The notes under the pieces were generated by a model, which ran no database searches, was not told where the DNA came from, and worked only from the letters and a program-made list of their open reading frames with translations. A stretch of DNA of 64,000 bases from Marinomonas gallaica (GTDB lineage: Bacteria; Pseudomonadota; Gammaproteobacteria; Pseudomonadales; Marinomonadaceae), in contig NZ_LTAX01000005.1 in the NCBI RefSeq assembly GCF_001639745.1, positions 124,001 to 188,000 on the forward strand, read 5' to 3'. Of the stretch, positions 46,693 to 56,038 are shown piece after piece (position 1 is the stretch's first letter; every line of letters starts with the position of its first letter). Position numbers and translations under genes: made by a program.

Positions 46693-46724
46693 ATTTGATG
46701 AACACGCTGAAGTGTTCATCAAAT
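46693..46724 (+). terminator. Hairpin downstream of the FMN reductase gene
   Basis: ATTTGATGAACAC and GTGTTCATCAAAT form a perfect 13-bp stem with a 6-base loop, 84 bases after the reductase stop and 53 bases beyond the end of cbpM. The T-run after it is short, but its position between convergent genes supports a terminator. Confidence 0.6.
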
Positions 46725-46776
46725 TAAGTGCGATCTGATTTCCAACCATCTCCAATATTTTTTGATTTAAAAAGCA

Positions 46777-47097
46777 TCAAGGCAACTGATTTCTAAGAAC
46801 AACGATGTGCTTTTGCAAGCCGTCAATTTCATCCAATAACTCTAAGCTGAACGCGACCCCAGACAAGTTTAGTTTCAGTCCATCCATGAGTCGTTGAGCA
46901 CGCTGCAAGCGCATTAAAGCTTGGCTATTAAAATACCAAATATCTAATGAAGACTTTTCAACCGGATCAACGATACCATACTCCACCATTTCAATAATCA
47001 TTTCGGTATGGACATTACAGCGTTCACAAACCTCTTCTAAGGTAAATAATATATGCTCATGTTGAGAGTCAATTATCACTATCTCTGATTTAGACAT
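46777..47097 (-). CDS. cbpM: Chaperone modulatory protein CbpM
   Basis: A 106-residue partner that binds the J domain of CbpA and restrains it. It matches CbpM in length (101 in E. coli), in the MerR-like N-terminus (FTLEEVCERCNVHTEMIIEMVEYGIVDP covers residues 16-43) and in the middle WYFNSQALMRLQRAQRLMDGLKLNLSGVAF segment that CbpM/MerR-type helices share. It starts 3 bases after the cbpA stop. It is the last gene of a long leftward unit beginning with arcD. Confidence 0.92.
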   Translation of the reverse strand: MSKSEIVIIDSQHEHILFTLEEVCERCNVHTEMIIEMVEYGIVDPVEKSSLDIWYFNSQALMRLQRAQRLMDGLKLNLSGVAFSLELLDEIDGLQKHIVVLRNQLP

Positions 47098-47100
47098 TAC

Positions 47101-48069
47101 CTACCTCTCGAAGGCTTGGCGTGGATTAAAGTGAGATTCACACTCAGCTAGTTGTCGGTAAAGCGCTTTAGCTTCACTGCTGTGTTCTTTTGGTAAACTG
47201 ACCTGCAGGGTCACAATTTGATCACCAGATATTTCCCCACCCTTACTAATCAAACCTTTGCCTTTGATACGCAGCTTATTTCCACTATTCGCTGCTTGAG
47301 GGATTTTTAATTTTACTTTGCCTCTGAGGGTTGGCACTTCCACCGTTGAACCTAATGCAGCCTCCCAACACGTAACGGGTAACGTCAGTAAAATATTCAT
47401 CCCGTCGACCGTAAAGTAAGGATGTGGGGCAAACTCAATTTCTAGTAGCAAATCACCTGCTTTACCGCCACCAATACCTAGTTCTCCCTGACCAGTCAAA
47501 CGAATATGCTGACCTTCTGTTACTCCTGCTGGAATTTTTACATTTAATGTTTTGTCTCTTTGTTTTATCGATCCATTTTGGTCTGGTTCGGAAACTCGCA
47601 AAGCTATTTGTCGTTGACAACCAACAAACGCCTCCTCAAGAAACAAAGCGATTTTATAATGTAAGTCTCGTCCACGGCGATTCGTCGACCTTTGAAAATC
47701 CTCTGCTTGACGAAAGCCGCTGCCATGAGCGCCAAAAATCGAATCAAAGAAATCACTAAAATCCTCATCAGTCCTCTGACTGTGTGTTCGATTGCCTGCA
47801 TGAGAAGATTGCCAATCTGGTGGGGGCTGATAGCTGCCACCAGATCTATACGTCCCTTGTGCTCGCAATAAATCGTATTCGGCACGTTTTTCTGGATCTT
47901 TTAAAACGGCATAAGCTTCACCTACTTCTTTAAATTGTGCTTCCGCATTTTCTTCTTTACTAACATCTGGATGATATTTTCTAGCAAGTTTTCGATAGCT
48001 TGCCTTGATAACGGAAGCATTTGCTTTTTCATCGATGGCCAAAATTTTGTAATAGTCTTTAAACTCCAT
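47101..48069 (-). CDS. cbpA: DnaJ-type co-chaperone CbpA
   Basis: Co-chaperone of DnaK and curved-DNA-binding protein in E. coli; 322 residues (E. coli 306). The J domain (residues 1-70) contains the essential HPD in [12 protein letters not shown] glycine/serine-rich linker follows, and two DnaJ C-terminal beta domains run from about residue 135 to 310, without the zinc fingers of DnaJ. The start overlaps the arcC stop by 11 bases, so translation is coupled to the arginine deiminase genes, an unusual link. A short stand-alone J-domain gene with a similar N-terminus occurs at 55788. Confidence 0.95.
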   Translation of the reverse strand: MEFKDYYKILAIDEKANASVIKASYRKLARKYHPDVSKEENAEAQFKEVGEAYAVLKDPEKRAEYDLLRAQGTYRSGGSYQPPPDWQSSHAGNRTHSQRTDEDFSDFFDSIFGAHGSGFRQAEDFQRSTNRRGRDLHYKIALFLEEAFVGCQRQIALRVSEPDQNGSIKQRDKTLNVKIPAGVTEGQHIRLTGQGELGIGGGKAGDLLLEIEFAPHPYFTVDGMNILLTLPVTCWEAALGSTVEVPTLRGKVKLKIPQAANSGNKLRIKGKGLISKGGEISGDQIVTLQVSLPKEHSSEAKALYRQLAECESHFNPRQAFER

Positions 48070-49000
48070 GCTGCCTCATCTCCATCGCCCCAACCAGCTT
48101 GCTTACTCGTGTCCCTGCGGTGCCTTTGACGATTAACTCAAGTTCTTCTAATGACCCAATGGCAGCGACTTTGCCTGTCTTCTCGGCAAACTGCTTGGCG
48201 GCATTTACTTTCGGCCCCATGGAGCCAGTGGCGAAGTTGTAGTTAGCGAGATCAGCAGGATTAATACTTTTAATGCCGCGCTGTTGTGACGTTGCCCAGT
48301 CCAGATACACAGCCCGTACATCGGTCGCCATGATGTATAAATCGGCTCCCAGTTCCCGCGCGAGCAGTTCGCTGGATAAGTCTTTGTCTATTACGGCTTC
48401 GACGCCTTTTAGATGATGATCCGCGTCATACATGGTAGGAATGCCTCCACCGCCACTGGCGATAACGATGGTATTTTTTTCTAATAACCAACGAATCGGA
48501 CGAATTTCAAAAATACGTTTTGGCAAGGGCGAAGCCACGACTCGACGCCATTTTTTGCCATCTGGTTTTATCGTCCAGTTATTGTCTTTGGCGAGTTTAT
48601 TAGCTTCCGATTCGTCGTAAACAGGACCAATAAACTTGGTGGGATGGTTAAACGCTGGATCTTTTGGGTCGACTTCTATCATGGTTAAAAGCGTTGCTAA
48701 TGGTCGCTCTTCGGGAACGAGATTGCCCATTTCTTGTTCTATCATGTAACCGATCATACCCTCAGTTTCGGCACCGAGAACATCCAGCGGATAAAGCTCA
48801 TCCGGCTTATAGGCGTTGCCTTGCAATGCCAACAAGCCGACTTGCGGGCCATTGCCGTGAGTAATAATCAACTCATTATTAATGGCAATTTTTGCCAAAG
48901 CTTGTGCTGCAATTTTAATGTTCGCACGCTGAGCTTGCGCCGTTAATGGCTCGCCACGTTTCAACAAGGCGTTACCACCCAAAGCCACGACTATTCTCAT
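48059..49000 (-). CDS. arcC: Carbamate kinase
   Basis: Last step of the arginine deiminase pathway: carbamoyl phosphate plus ADP gives ATP, CO2 and ammonia. It has 313 residues, usual for the family. The amino-acid-kinase fold begins [27 protein letters not shown] is the carbamate/phosphate loop, and [10 protein letters not shown] with [15 protein letters not shown] follow in the second half. It is 29 bases downstream of arcB, and cbpA overlaps its end. The complete triad arcA-arcB-arcC is present, so the pathway should yield ATP from arginine without oxygen. Confidence 0.96.
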   Translation of the reverse strand: MRIVVALGGNALLKRGEPLTAQAQRANIKIAAQALAKIAINNELIITHGNGPQVGLLALQGNAYKPDELYPLDVLGAETEGMIGYMIEQEMGNLVPEERPLATLLTMIEVDPKDPAFNHPTKFIGPVYDESEANKLAKDNNWTIKPDGKKWRRVVASPLPKRIFEIRPIRWLLEKNTIVIASGGGGIPTMYDADHHLKGVEAVIDKDLSSELLARELGADLYIMATDVRAVYLDWATSQQRGIKSINPADLANYNFATGSMGPKVNAAKQFAEKTGKVAAIGSLEELELIVKGTAGTRVSKLVGAMEMRQHGV

Positions 49001-49029
49001 ATTCCAGTCCTTTTAATTAGACATGAATG

Positions 49030-50028
49030 TTAATGACCCAAAGTAGCGACAAGCATCGCCTTAATAGTATGGAGACGATTCTCCGCTTGCTCGAACTGAA
49101 TGCCGGCTTCCGACTCAAACACGTCGTCGGATACTTCCATTTCTTCGATGCCGAATTTCTGGAAGATTTCTTCACCCACGTCGGTGTCACGATTATGAAA
49201 AGCGGGCAAGCAATGCATAAACTTGGTGTTGCTGTTGCCCGTGGCCAGCATCAAGTCATTGTTTACGCGGTAAGGCGTGAGCAGTTTGATACGTTCTTCC
49301 CAAACGGAATCCGGCTCGCCCATGGAAACCCACACATCGGTATGAATAAAATCACAGTCTTTCACGGCGGCCTTTACATCTTCGGTAATGGTCAGCGTCG
49401 CGCCATAACGTTTTTCTAATTCGCGCGCAGGTTTTAAAAATTCGTCGCTCGGCCATAAAGATTTAGGCGCCGCAATGCGCACATCCATGCCCATTAAACA
49501 GCCGGCAATCATCAATGAATGTCCCATATTGGAATGGGCATCGCCGACAAAAGCATAGCTAATTTTATTCAACGGTTTGCCGCTGTGTTCGCGCATAGTG
49601 AGCAAATCCGCCAACATTTGTGTTGGATGAAATTCGTCGGTCAACCCGTTATAAACGGGCACGCCAGCGTATTTCGCTAACTCTTCCACGACTTCCTGAC
49701 CAAAACCACGATATTCAATCGCATCGAACATCCGACCCAACACCCGAGCGGTGTCTTTCATGGATTCTTTCTTACCGATTTGCGAACCAGAAGGGCCTAA
49801 ATAAGTGATCTGAGCACCTTGATCAAACGACGCCACTTCAAATGCACACAAAGTACGAGTTGAGGACTTCTCAAAAATCAGACAGATGTTCTTACCCTTC
49901 AAGCCCTGCTGTTCCATGCCTGAGTACTTTGCACGCTTTAAATCGCGGGACAAATCCAACAAAAAACTCACGTCTCGCTGGCTAAAATCTAACAATTTTA
50001 AAAAATTCTTATTCCGTAAATTAAACAA
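49030..50028 (-). CDS. arcB: Ornithine carbamoyltransferase, catabolic
   Basis: Splits citrulline to ornithine and carbamoyl phosphate in the arginine deiminase pathway; 332 residues, like catabolic OTCases. The carbamoyl-phosphate loop is [13 protein letters not shown], and the ornithine and Zn-like site is [10 protein letters not shown]. The longest frame begins with ATG at 50094, but the extra 22 residues have no equivalent in the family and no ribosome-binding site. GAGG eight bases before a TTG at 50028 gives the standard N-terminus ([14 protein letters not shown]), so a TTG start is proposed. The gene lies between arcA and arcC. Confidence 0.93.
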   Translation of the reverse strand: MFNLRNKNFLKLLDFSQRDVSFLLDLSRDLKRAKYSGMEQQGLKGKNICLIFEKSSTRTLCAFEVASFDQGAQITYLGPSGSQIGKKESMKDTARVLGRMFDAIEYRGFGQEVVEELAKYAGVPVYNGLTDEFHPTQMLADLLTMREHSGKPLNKISYAFVGDAHSNMGHSLMIAGCLMGMDVRIAAPKSLWPSDEFLKPARELEKRYGATLTITEDVKAAVKDCDFIHTDVWVSMGEPDSVWEERIKLLTPYRVNNDLMLATGNSNTKFMHCLPAFHNRDTDVGEEIFQKFGIEEMEVSDDVFESEAGIQFEQAENRLHTIKAMLVATLGH

Positions 50029-50120
50029 AACATTTACCTCGTATTGATCAAGAAACACCCTAAACCACTGGGGACTAAAAAACTGACGCGCCATGACGTC
50101 GCGAGCGCAGTCGTCGTTTT

Positions 50121-51362
50121 TTAGTAAGAGACGGGGTCACGCCAAACAGGACACGTCATACAATGGCCGCCGCCACGACCTCGGCCTAGCTCTGCCCCAC
50201 TCACGGTAATGACTTCCACGCCCGCTTTACGAAGCAAGGTATTGGTGTAGGTATTTCTGTCATACGCGACGACAACGCCAGGCTCTAGAGCGATGACGTT
50301 ATTACCGTCGTCCCATTGCTCGCGTTCTTTCTGATAATGGTCGCCACCGGTTTGCACGACGTTGAGTTTTTTGATGCCTAAGCAGTCTGCGGCGAGTTGA
50401 AACAGATGTTTCTTCTCTTTGCGAAAATCCATTTGTCCGGCGTGATCACCCAGTCGCAAGGTATAACATTGGATCTCGTCACAGACATCCGTAAAGGCAG
50501 TGACAACATCCCGATCACAATGGCTGAACACGGTATCCAGATGCATTGCCGAACGAGAACGCGGCATTTGGCAAGCAATCACGCGGGTTGCTGCGCCCTG
50601 CTCAAACAATCGTTTAGCAATTTGCCCAACCGCTTGTGGTGAAGTCCGTTCGCCCATGCCGATTAACACAGAGCCATTGCCCCACGCCATGACATCTCCA
50701 CCTTCAGCGGTGGCTGGGCCATGATCCTGATCTGGGTCGCCCCACCAGATTTTGAAGTCGCCGTTGTTAAAGGCTGGCGCAAATTCGGGATGAAAACGAT
50801 ACACGGCCGTGACCAACAAGGTTTCAGGTCGACGTGCTGGCCAAAACATCGGATTCACTGTGACGCCGTTGTAAATCCAACTACTGTTATCTCGCGGAAA
50901 CTGAGTATTAGGTAATGGCGGAATAACAAAACCATCGCCACCGAGATAATTACCAAACATGCCATGAGGTTTAAAAGGCAATTCGTGAACAGAAATACCA
51001 CCAATCAGATAAATCGCCAGTTGCTCAGCAGGCATATCATCAAGCCAGCTACGCAGCTCATTTAGCATGCCAACGCCCACTTGGTTTTCATTAATGCGGC
51101 GGTCAAGAATCCAATTCCGAGCGCCTTTATCGCGCACGGTTTCTTCTAATAATTGACCAAATTCCAGCACTTTAATGCCACGGTTTTCCATTTTCATGCA
51201 AAAGTCTACGTGGTCAGTACGTGCCTGCTGAACCCATAACACATCGTCGTATAACAATTCCGCGGCATTACTGGGGGTGAGTCGAGAATGAGCAAGACCT
51301 GGACGGCAAACGATGACTTTACGCAGTTTGCCGACTTCGGAGTGAACGCCAAATTCGATCAT
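50121..51362 (-). CDS. arcA: Arginine deiminase
   Basis: First enzyme of the pathway: arginine to citrulline and ammonia; 413 residues (P. aeruginosa ArcA 418). The catalytic Cys is Cys401 in [12 protein letters not shown] at the C-terminus, and the other guanidino-group-modifying motifs are present: [17 protein letters not shown] and [11 protein letters not shown]. The order arcD-arcA-arcB-arcC on the minus strand is that of Pseudomonas. It is 73 bases downstream of the arcD stop. Confidence 0.97.
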   Translation of the reverse strand: MIEFGVHSEVGKLRKVIVCRPGLAHSRLTPSNAAELLYDDVLWVQQARTDHVDFCMKMENRGIKVLEFGQLLEETVRDKGARNWILDRRINENQVGVGMLNELRSWLDDMPAEQLAIYLIGGISVHELPFKPHGMFGNYLGGDGFVIPPLPNTQFPRDNSSWIYNGVTVNPMFWPARRPETLLVTAVYRFHPEFAPAFNNGDFKIWWGDPDQDHGPATAEGGDVMAWGNGSVLIGMGERTSPQAVGQIAKRLFEQGAATRVIACQMPRSRSAMHLDTVFSHCDRDVVTAFTDVCDEIQCYTLRLGDHAGQMDFRKEKKHLFQLAADCLGIKKLNVVQTGGDHYQKEREQWDDGNNVIALEPGVVVAYDRNTYTNTLLRKAGVEVITVSGAELGRGRGGGHCMTCPVWRDPVSY

Positions 51363-51435
51363 AGCTTTTCCTTAAAATGAGAAGATCCTGTTAATAACAG
51401 ATATCGAGAGCTGAATTACTTATTTGATTAACGGC

Positions 51436-52842
51436 TTAACCGATTAAGGCGATAACGCTGAGAGAGCCCATAATGATCAGACAAAGAATCAACAGCAGCG
51501 GCCAAATAAAGCGCAGCCATCTTTCGTAAGGCACTTTGGCGATAGCAAGACCGCCCATCACCACGGCAAAAGTAGGATTAAATAAGTTCACCAAGCCATT
51601 GGCCGACTGGTACGCCGTCACGACCAATTCCCGACCCACACCAGAGAAATCCGCCAATGGCGCCATAATCGGCATGGTTAATACCGCCAAACCAGACGAG
51701 GAAGGAACAAAGAATGACATCAATACTTCAATACCAAACATCACATTGATAAACAGCACATTCGACAAACCGCTTAAGCTTTGCTCGCCCAAATGCAGGA
51801 TGGTATCTGTCATGTGACCTGCGTCCATGATGACAACGATGCCACGAGCAATACCAATGATGATGGCGACACCTAATAGATCTCGTGCGCCATTAATAAA
51901 GACTTCGGTGAAGGTTTTTTCGCCCATCCAAGTAACAAAACCAATCAACACAGACGAGGCAATAAAGAGCGCGCCCATTTTTGCCATCCACCAGCCTTGA
52001 CTCGACACACCCCAAATCATCACCGCAAAGGTTAAAGCGAAAATCACCAAGACAAACTTCTGATTCAGCGTCAGCATGGCATCATCGTTGGCATTAGTTC
52101 TTTTACCAAATTGCGCTTCGATGTCCGCTTTATGATCAGAAACAATAGACAGATCTGGGTTCTGTTTGATTTTTGCCGCGTAGCGCATCACATACACTAC
52201 GCAGGCCAACCAACTTGTTAGCAAGATAAAGAAGCGTAAAAACATGCCTTGCGTGAATGGAATGTCGGCAGCATTGGCGGCAATAACGGTCGCAAACGGA
52301 TTAATGGTGGAACCAAGCGTTCCGATGCCTGCGCCCAACAGAATAATGCCCACCACCACGACCGAGTCGTAACCCGCGGCGATCATCACTGGAATCAACA
52401 AGGCGTAAAACGCCAGCGATTCTTCCGCCATGCCATAGGTGCTACCACCAACCGCAAACAACGCCATTAAAATCGGAATCATCCATTTTTCATGACCTTT
52501 CAGCTTCACCATTGCGCGGGAAATACCCGTATCAATCGCACCTGTTTTGGTGACGACACCTAAGAACCCACCAATGATTAACACAAACAAAGCCACATCA
52601 ATGGCGGCGGCTTCATAACTGTCTGGATTATAAAAACCGGCAATCGGCGCAAGGAAAACATCCAGCACACCTTGCGGGTTTGAATCCACTTGCTGATACG
52701 TACCGGGAACTGGTACTTCCTTACCCAGCGTCACGTTTTCGATACGGTCATACTGCCCTGCTGGCACCACCCAAGTGCCTACTGCCACCAAGGCAATCAG
52801 CAGAAACAGAATGGTATAAGCGGTTGGAAATTTAAATGTCAT
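51436..52842 (-). CDS. arcD: YfcC/ArcD-type membrane transporter (probable arginine:ornithine antiporter)
   Basis: A 468-residue membrane protein with about 12 helices of the C4-dicarboxylate/YfcC superfamily (N-terminal FPTAYTILFLLIALVAVGTWVVPAGQYDR). The superfamily includes amino-acid carriers found with arginine deiminase genes in many bacteria. Its place as first gene before arcABC makes arginine/ornithine exchange the likely role, but by sequence it is not the classic Pseudomonas ArcD (APC family), so the symbol is given by context only. Its 5' leader contains a tandem AAAAAAG tract, 40 bases before the start codon. Confidence 0.8.
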   Translation of the reverse strand: MTFKFPTAYTILFLLIALVAVGTWVVPAGQYDRIENVTLGKEVPVPGTYQQVDSNPQGVLDVFLAPIAGFYNPDSYEAAAIDVALFVLIIGGFLGVVTKTGAIDTGISRAMVKLKGHEKWMIPILMALFAVGGSTYGMAEESLAFYALLIPVMIAAGYDSVVVVGIILLGAGIGTLGSTINPFATVIAANAADIPFTQGMFLRFFILLTSWLACVVYVMRYAAKIKQNPDLSIVSDHKADIEAQFGKRTNANDDAMLTLNQKFVLVIFALTFAVMIWGVSSQGWWMAKMGALFIASSVLIGFVTWMGEKTFTEVFINGARDLLGVAIIIGIARGIVVIMDAGHMTDTILHLGEQSLSGLSNVLFINVMFGIEVLMSFFVPSSSGLAVLTMPIMAPLADFSGVGRELVVTAYQSANGLVNLFNPTFAVVMGGLAIAKVPYERWLRFIWPLLLILCLIIMGSLSVIALIG

Positions 52843-52881
52843 TGTTAACGTCCTGTGAAAATATAGGCAATTTCAAAAATC

Positions 52882-52902
52882 AAAAAAGAAAAAAGAAAAA
52901 AG
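52882..52902. repeat. Tandem AAAAAAG heptamer tract
   Basis: Three exact copies of AAAAAAG in a row, followed by a partial fourth (AAAAAC), in the arcD leader. Read on the minus strand this is a C-punctuated T tract 40 bases before the arcD ATG. Confidence 0.85.
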
Positions 52903-52936
52903 AAAAACAATGAAAGCCATATTTTCATTAAATATT

Positions 52937-52979
52937 AAAAAAGCACCCTGGCAATATCATTTACTAACAAGGCGCTTTT
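52937..52979 (-). terminator. Terminator of the OmpA-family gene
   Basis: On the minus strand AAAAGCGCCTTG pairs with CAGGGTGCTTTT (two G-T wobbles) and is followed by a T-run. It lies 122 bases after the OmpA-type stop codon. Confidence 0.65.
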
Positions 52980-53100
52980 AAAATAATTGAAAATCAAATC
53001 ATTTTCTCTCAATAACATTTAGATTAATTTTTAAATATTCACCCTTTAATTTCATTTGTTATTCCAATTGAAAACTCGACAGAATTAATTGCCAAGTCAT

Positions 53101-53973
53101 TCAATATCGCTTTTGGTCTGACATCTCGGTATTCGAGATAACAATATCCACTCGACGATTATGCTGACGCCCAAGTTTAGAATCGTTGGTATCTAATGGA
53201 TTTCCTTCCCCATTCGCTACCACCGTTAAACGACCAGAATTAATACCTTTATCCACCAAATAATCTCTGACCGCCAAAGCTCGTTGTTGGGACAACCTTA
53301 GATTAAGCGCCTCGCTACCAACACTGTCTGTATTGCCCTCTATCACAATACTGCGATCTTCATACTTATTGAGGAAGTCAACCAACTTATCAAGATCAAT
53401 CAACACTCTCGGCTGCAGCTTTGCTTTACCTGTCGCGAAAGACAAATCCCCTAGCGTCATGATCATGCCGCGATTGGTCGCTTTGGCATTAAGTATGCCG
53501 AGTTGTCGCTGAAATTCTTGACTGCGATTACGCTCTGTATCGGCTTCCATCCTTAGTTTTTTGGTATCGGCCTTAGACTGCATTGCGTCATTTCGTGCCA
53601 TGCCCAATTCCCGATTTCTTGCCGCCAATTTGGCCTCGTTACGCTGTTGACTAAGTTGCTTACGATCCAACACCAACAGTCGGCTTTTTGCTCGGTTTTC
53701 AGCGATCTCTACTTTAGCGTCTGCAATAAACATTAAATGACGACCCAGTATCTCGTCAGTTCTCGGCTCTTCGGCCTCTTTCACCGCCTGCTCAGCTTCA
53801 TTGAATTCCAAAGGAGCCAGTTGAATGAGCTGGGAGTCAGCTTGCAAATCTGTCAACTTAGCGCGTACATTGTTCATTCCCTCTGGTTTCGCTACTGGAC
53901 CAGCACAACCTGCAAGTGTAAGCAAAGTAGCCATGCCAGCCACTTGATAAAACCGAATATTTAAAACACTCAT
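53101..53973 (-). CDS. OmpA-family lipoprotein with DUF4398-like N-terminus
   Basis: An outer-membrane lipoprotein of 290 residues. The lipobox LTLAGC places the lipidated Cys at residue 23. Residues about 35-110 resemble the DUF4398 domain (LIQLAPLEFNEAEQAVKEAEEP), residues 110-165 form a coiled coil, and the C-terminal 120 residues are a peptidoglycan-binding OmpA domain (IEGNTDSVGSEALNLRLSQQRA). It overlaps the upstream DUF4398 lipoprotein gene by 4 bases. Together they may tether the outer membrane to peptidoglycan; the precise function is unknown. Confidence 0.88.
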   Translation of the reverse strand: MSVLNIRFYQVAGMATLLTLAGCAGPVAKPEGMNNVRAKLTDLQADSQLIQLAPLEFNEAEQAVKEAEEPRTDEILGRHLMFIADAKVEIAENRAKSRLLVLDRKQLSQQRNEAKLAARNRELGMARNDAMQSKADTKKLRMEADTERNRSQEFQRQLGILNAKATNRGMIMTLGDLSFATGKAKLQPRVLIDLDKLVDFLNKYEDRSIVIEGNTDSVGSEALNLRLSQQRALAVRDYLVDKGINSGRLTVVANGEGNPLDTNDSKLGRQHNRRVDIVISNTEMSDQKRY

Positions 53974-54386
53974 GAGCCAGCTCCTATGTTGCGATCCATT
54001 TCTTGTTTTAATGCTTCAATACCTTCTTCAATCTCCGTATTGACTAGCTGCTCTTTAATTAACGTCGCCTTAGCAGATGCTAATTCAGCAGCGACTTGTG
54101 ACTCTTTGGCCAGATAAGTAGCAAGAGGCATTTCCTCCATTTCCATCGCTACCCGAGCCTGCTGAAGCTTGTTACGCGCTTCCACTAATTCTGGTGAGGG
54201 ATAACCGTTCACCCCATTTCGGTCAGCATCTTCAATAGCCGTTTCAGCGGCTTGTAAAGCACCGTACATTTGGGGTTGTTGGTTCTGCGAGCAAGCGGCC
54301 AGTAAAATAACCAACGCCACCAAAGACGAGCCTTTCAATAAATGACGGCGCAGCGAACAAAATGACTCCTGCATAATTTGACTCAT
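53970..54386 (-). CDS. DUF4398-domain lipoprotein
   Basis: A 138-residue secreted lipoprotein: signal peptide with lipobox LLAAC, lipidated Cys at residue 32. The rest is a helical DUF4398 domain (ETAIEDADRNGVNGYPSPELVEARNKLQQA spans its first helices). An internal Met at codon 5 is an alternative start. The stop overlaps the OmpA-type start in an ATGA junction, so the two are coupled. It shares the divergent region with the alcohol dehydrogenase gene. The function of DUF4398 proteins is not established. Confidence 0.85.
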   Translation of the reverse strand: MSQIMQESFCSLRRHLLKGSSLVALVILLAACSQNQQPQMYGALQAAETAIEDADRNGVNGYPSPELVEARNKLQQARVAMEMEEMPLATYLAKESQVAAELASAKATLIKEQLVNTEIEEGIEALKQEMDRNIGAGS

Positions 54387-54709
54387 ACCTTATATCCTCT
54401 TTAATCCCTTAAATATGCTCTAATGAGTAATAAGGGCATTGAAATGAAAAAACAAAACACCCAATAAAATAACTTTCTTTACCTACACCCTATAAATGTA
54501 AAAAATCTATTTTTAGGATTAAATACAACTGGATTAATCTACATCAGCTATTTATTCCCTGTATGTACGCCAACACACAAACAAACAATAATTTATAAAA
54601 AAATATAAAATCAAAATTAGTAGAAACACTCTGTTCGCCAACGCACTGACGACGTAAATTAATAGGCATAGGCTTTGAAAAACGTTAAATCAACAAAACG
54701 GATTTCATT
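54387..54709. promoter_or_regulatory. Divergent region, DUF4398 gene / alcohol dehydrogenase gene
   Basis: A 323-bp AT-rich region serving both directions. Its main feature is a very good copy of the 20-bp quasi-palindrome at 54630-54649, 60 bases before the dehydrogenase ATG. Apart from this I see AT-rich sequence without open frames or strong hairpins. Confidence 0.55.
54630..54649. promoter_or_regulatory. 20-bp quasi-palindrome, copy 3 (upstream of alcohol dehydrogenase)
   Basis: TCTGTTCGCCAACGCACTGA, the best dyad of the set. It resembles copy 1 over about 26 bases including the following CGACGTAA, and stands at a similar distance from the start codon (60 against 70 bases). Confidence 0.62.
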
Positions 54710-55744
54710 ATGACTAAACAAATGCAAGCAGCTGTCGTTGAACAATTCGGCCAAGGTCTCGTTCTTAAAGAAGTCGATATTCCGACTCCCGGTCCAGGCC
54801 AAATCTTGGTTAAAACTGAAGCCTGCGGGGTTTGTCACACCGATTTGCACGCTGAAGCAGGCGACTGGCCGGTAAAACCCTCTCTTCCGTTCATTCCCGG
54901 TCATGAGGGCATCGGTATTGTGATGGCATTGGGTGAAGGCGTTACCGCGGTAAAAGAAGGCGATCGTGTCGGTGTGCCTTGGCTCTATTCTGCCTGTGGT
55001 CATTGTGAACATTGTCTTGCAGCTTGGGAAACCGTGTGTGGCGAAGCTGAGTTCGGCGGTTACACCAAAAATGGAGGTTTCGCTGAATACATACTCGCTA
55101 ACCCAAATTACGTGGCTCACATTCCTGCTGGCTTATCTGCCACAGAAGCCGCACCGCTGATCTGCGCGGGCATTACCACCTACAAAGGTCTTAAAGAAAC
55201 CAAAGCAAAACCGGGTGACTGGGTGGTTATTTCTGGTATCGGTGGCCTTGGTCATTTAGCGGTTCAATACGCTAAAGCCATGGGCTTGCACGTTTGTGCG
55301 GTTGATATTGATGATAAAAAGCTCGAACACGCCACCCAACTTGGCGCGGATGCAGTGGTCAATGCCAAACAGGAAGGTGCAATTGAGGCCGTGGTCAAAG
55401 CAACAGGCGGCGGTGGTCATGGCGTATTAATCACCGCACCTTCACTGATTGCTTTTAATCAAGGGGTTGCCATGACACGTAAACGTGGCATTTGTGTATT
55501 GGTTGGTTTGCCACCGGGTGAATTCCCTGTGCCGTTATTCGATGTGGTTGCTAATTGCGTCACCATTCGCGGCTCGTTCGTGGGCACACGCCAAGATATG
55601 GCCGAAGCATTAGCCTTTGCCGCCGAAGGCAAAGTAAAAGCTGACATTGAGCTACAGCCATTATCTGCCATTAACGATGTCTTTAAACGTCTGGAAAATG
55701 GTGATGTTCCGTCACGAGTAGTCATTGATTTCGCAACGATTTAA
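54710..55744 (+). CDS. adhP: Zinc-dependent alcohol dehydrogenase
   Basis: A medium-chain alcohol dehydrogenase of 344 residues, close in style to AdhP. The catalytic zinc ligands lie in CGVCHTDLH (Cys38 region) and GHEGIGIV, the structural zinc has the Cys cluster [15 protein letters not shown], and the Rossmann motif is [17 protein letters not shown]. All are intact. It probably interconverts ethanol and acetaldehyde with NAD, useful in fermentation alongside the arginine deiminase genes. A copy of the 20-bp element stands 60 bases upstream. Symbol by similarity only. Confidence 0.92.
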   Translation: MTKQMQAAVVEQFGQGLVLKEVDIPTPGPGQILVKTEACGVCHTDLHAEAGDWPVKPSLPFIPGHEGIGIVMALGEGVTAVKEGDRVGVPWLYSACGHCEHCLAAWETVCGEAEFGGYTKNGGFAEYILANPNYVAHIPAGLSATEAAPLICAGITTYKGLKETKAKPGDWVVISGIGGLGHLAVQYAKAMGLHVCAVDIDDKKLEHATQLGADAVVNAKQEGAIEAVVKATGGGGHGVLITAPSLIAFNQGVAMTRKRGICVLVGLPPGEFPVPLFDVVANCVTIRGSFVGTRQDMAEALAFAAEGKVKADIELQPLSAINDVFKRLENGDVPSRVVIDFATI

Positions 55745-55787
55745 TAAATATTTGAGTTCATCTTTCTAAATAGATAGTAGACTGACC

Positions 55788-56033
55788 ATGCAATTCAATG
55801 ATTATTACAAAACCTTAGAAGTAGAACTCACCGCATCGGCGAAAGAAATCAGGGAGTCTTACCGCAAGCTTGCCCACAAATATCATCCAGATATTTCTGA
55901 GCAGTCAAATTGCGAGCCCTTGTTCAAAGAAATTACTGAAGCCTATGCGGCCCTCAAGCCAGTAAACAAACAATCAGCTCACAGAAGCTCATCAATGAAT
56001 GATGTAATCACACTAAAACATCATTTCAGATGA
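55788..56033 (+). CDS. Short J-domain protein
   Basis: An 81-residue protein that is little more than a J domain. The HPD motif in LAHKYHPDISEQ is intact, and the first 56 residues resemble the J domain of the nearby cbpA gene (QFNDYYKTL against EFKDYYKIL). After residue 57 the similarity stops and a short unrelated tail follows. It may be a functional single-domain DnaK partner or the truncated remains of a cbpA-type gene. It lies 43 bases after the alcohol dehydrogenase stop and could be in its transcript; it converges on the Crp/Fnr gene, 5 bases away. Confidence 0.7.
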   Translation: MQFNDYYKTLEVELTASAKEIRESYRKLAHKYHPDISEQSNCEPLFKEITEAYAALKPVNKQSAHRSSSMNDVITLKHHFR

Positions 56034-56038
56034 GCGAA

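Larger units (their letters stand above)
52843..53100. promoter_or_regulatory. Leader and promoter region of arcD operon
   Basis: A 258-bp AT-rich gap between the OmpA-type gene and arcD. It includes a tandem AAAAAAG tract (52882-52902) and the terminator of the OmpA-type gene. No full FNR/ANR box (TTGAT-N4-ATCAA) was found, though such control is expected for arc genes. I could not pick a convincing promoter. Confidence 0.5.

Noticed and set aside
52843..53100. An FNR/ANR box before arcD
   Set aside because: Arc operons are often under such control, and TTGAAAATCAA occurs near 52987, but the half-sites are two bases too close for TTGAT-N4-ATCAA.
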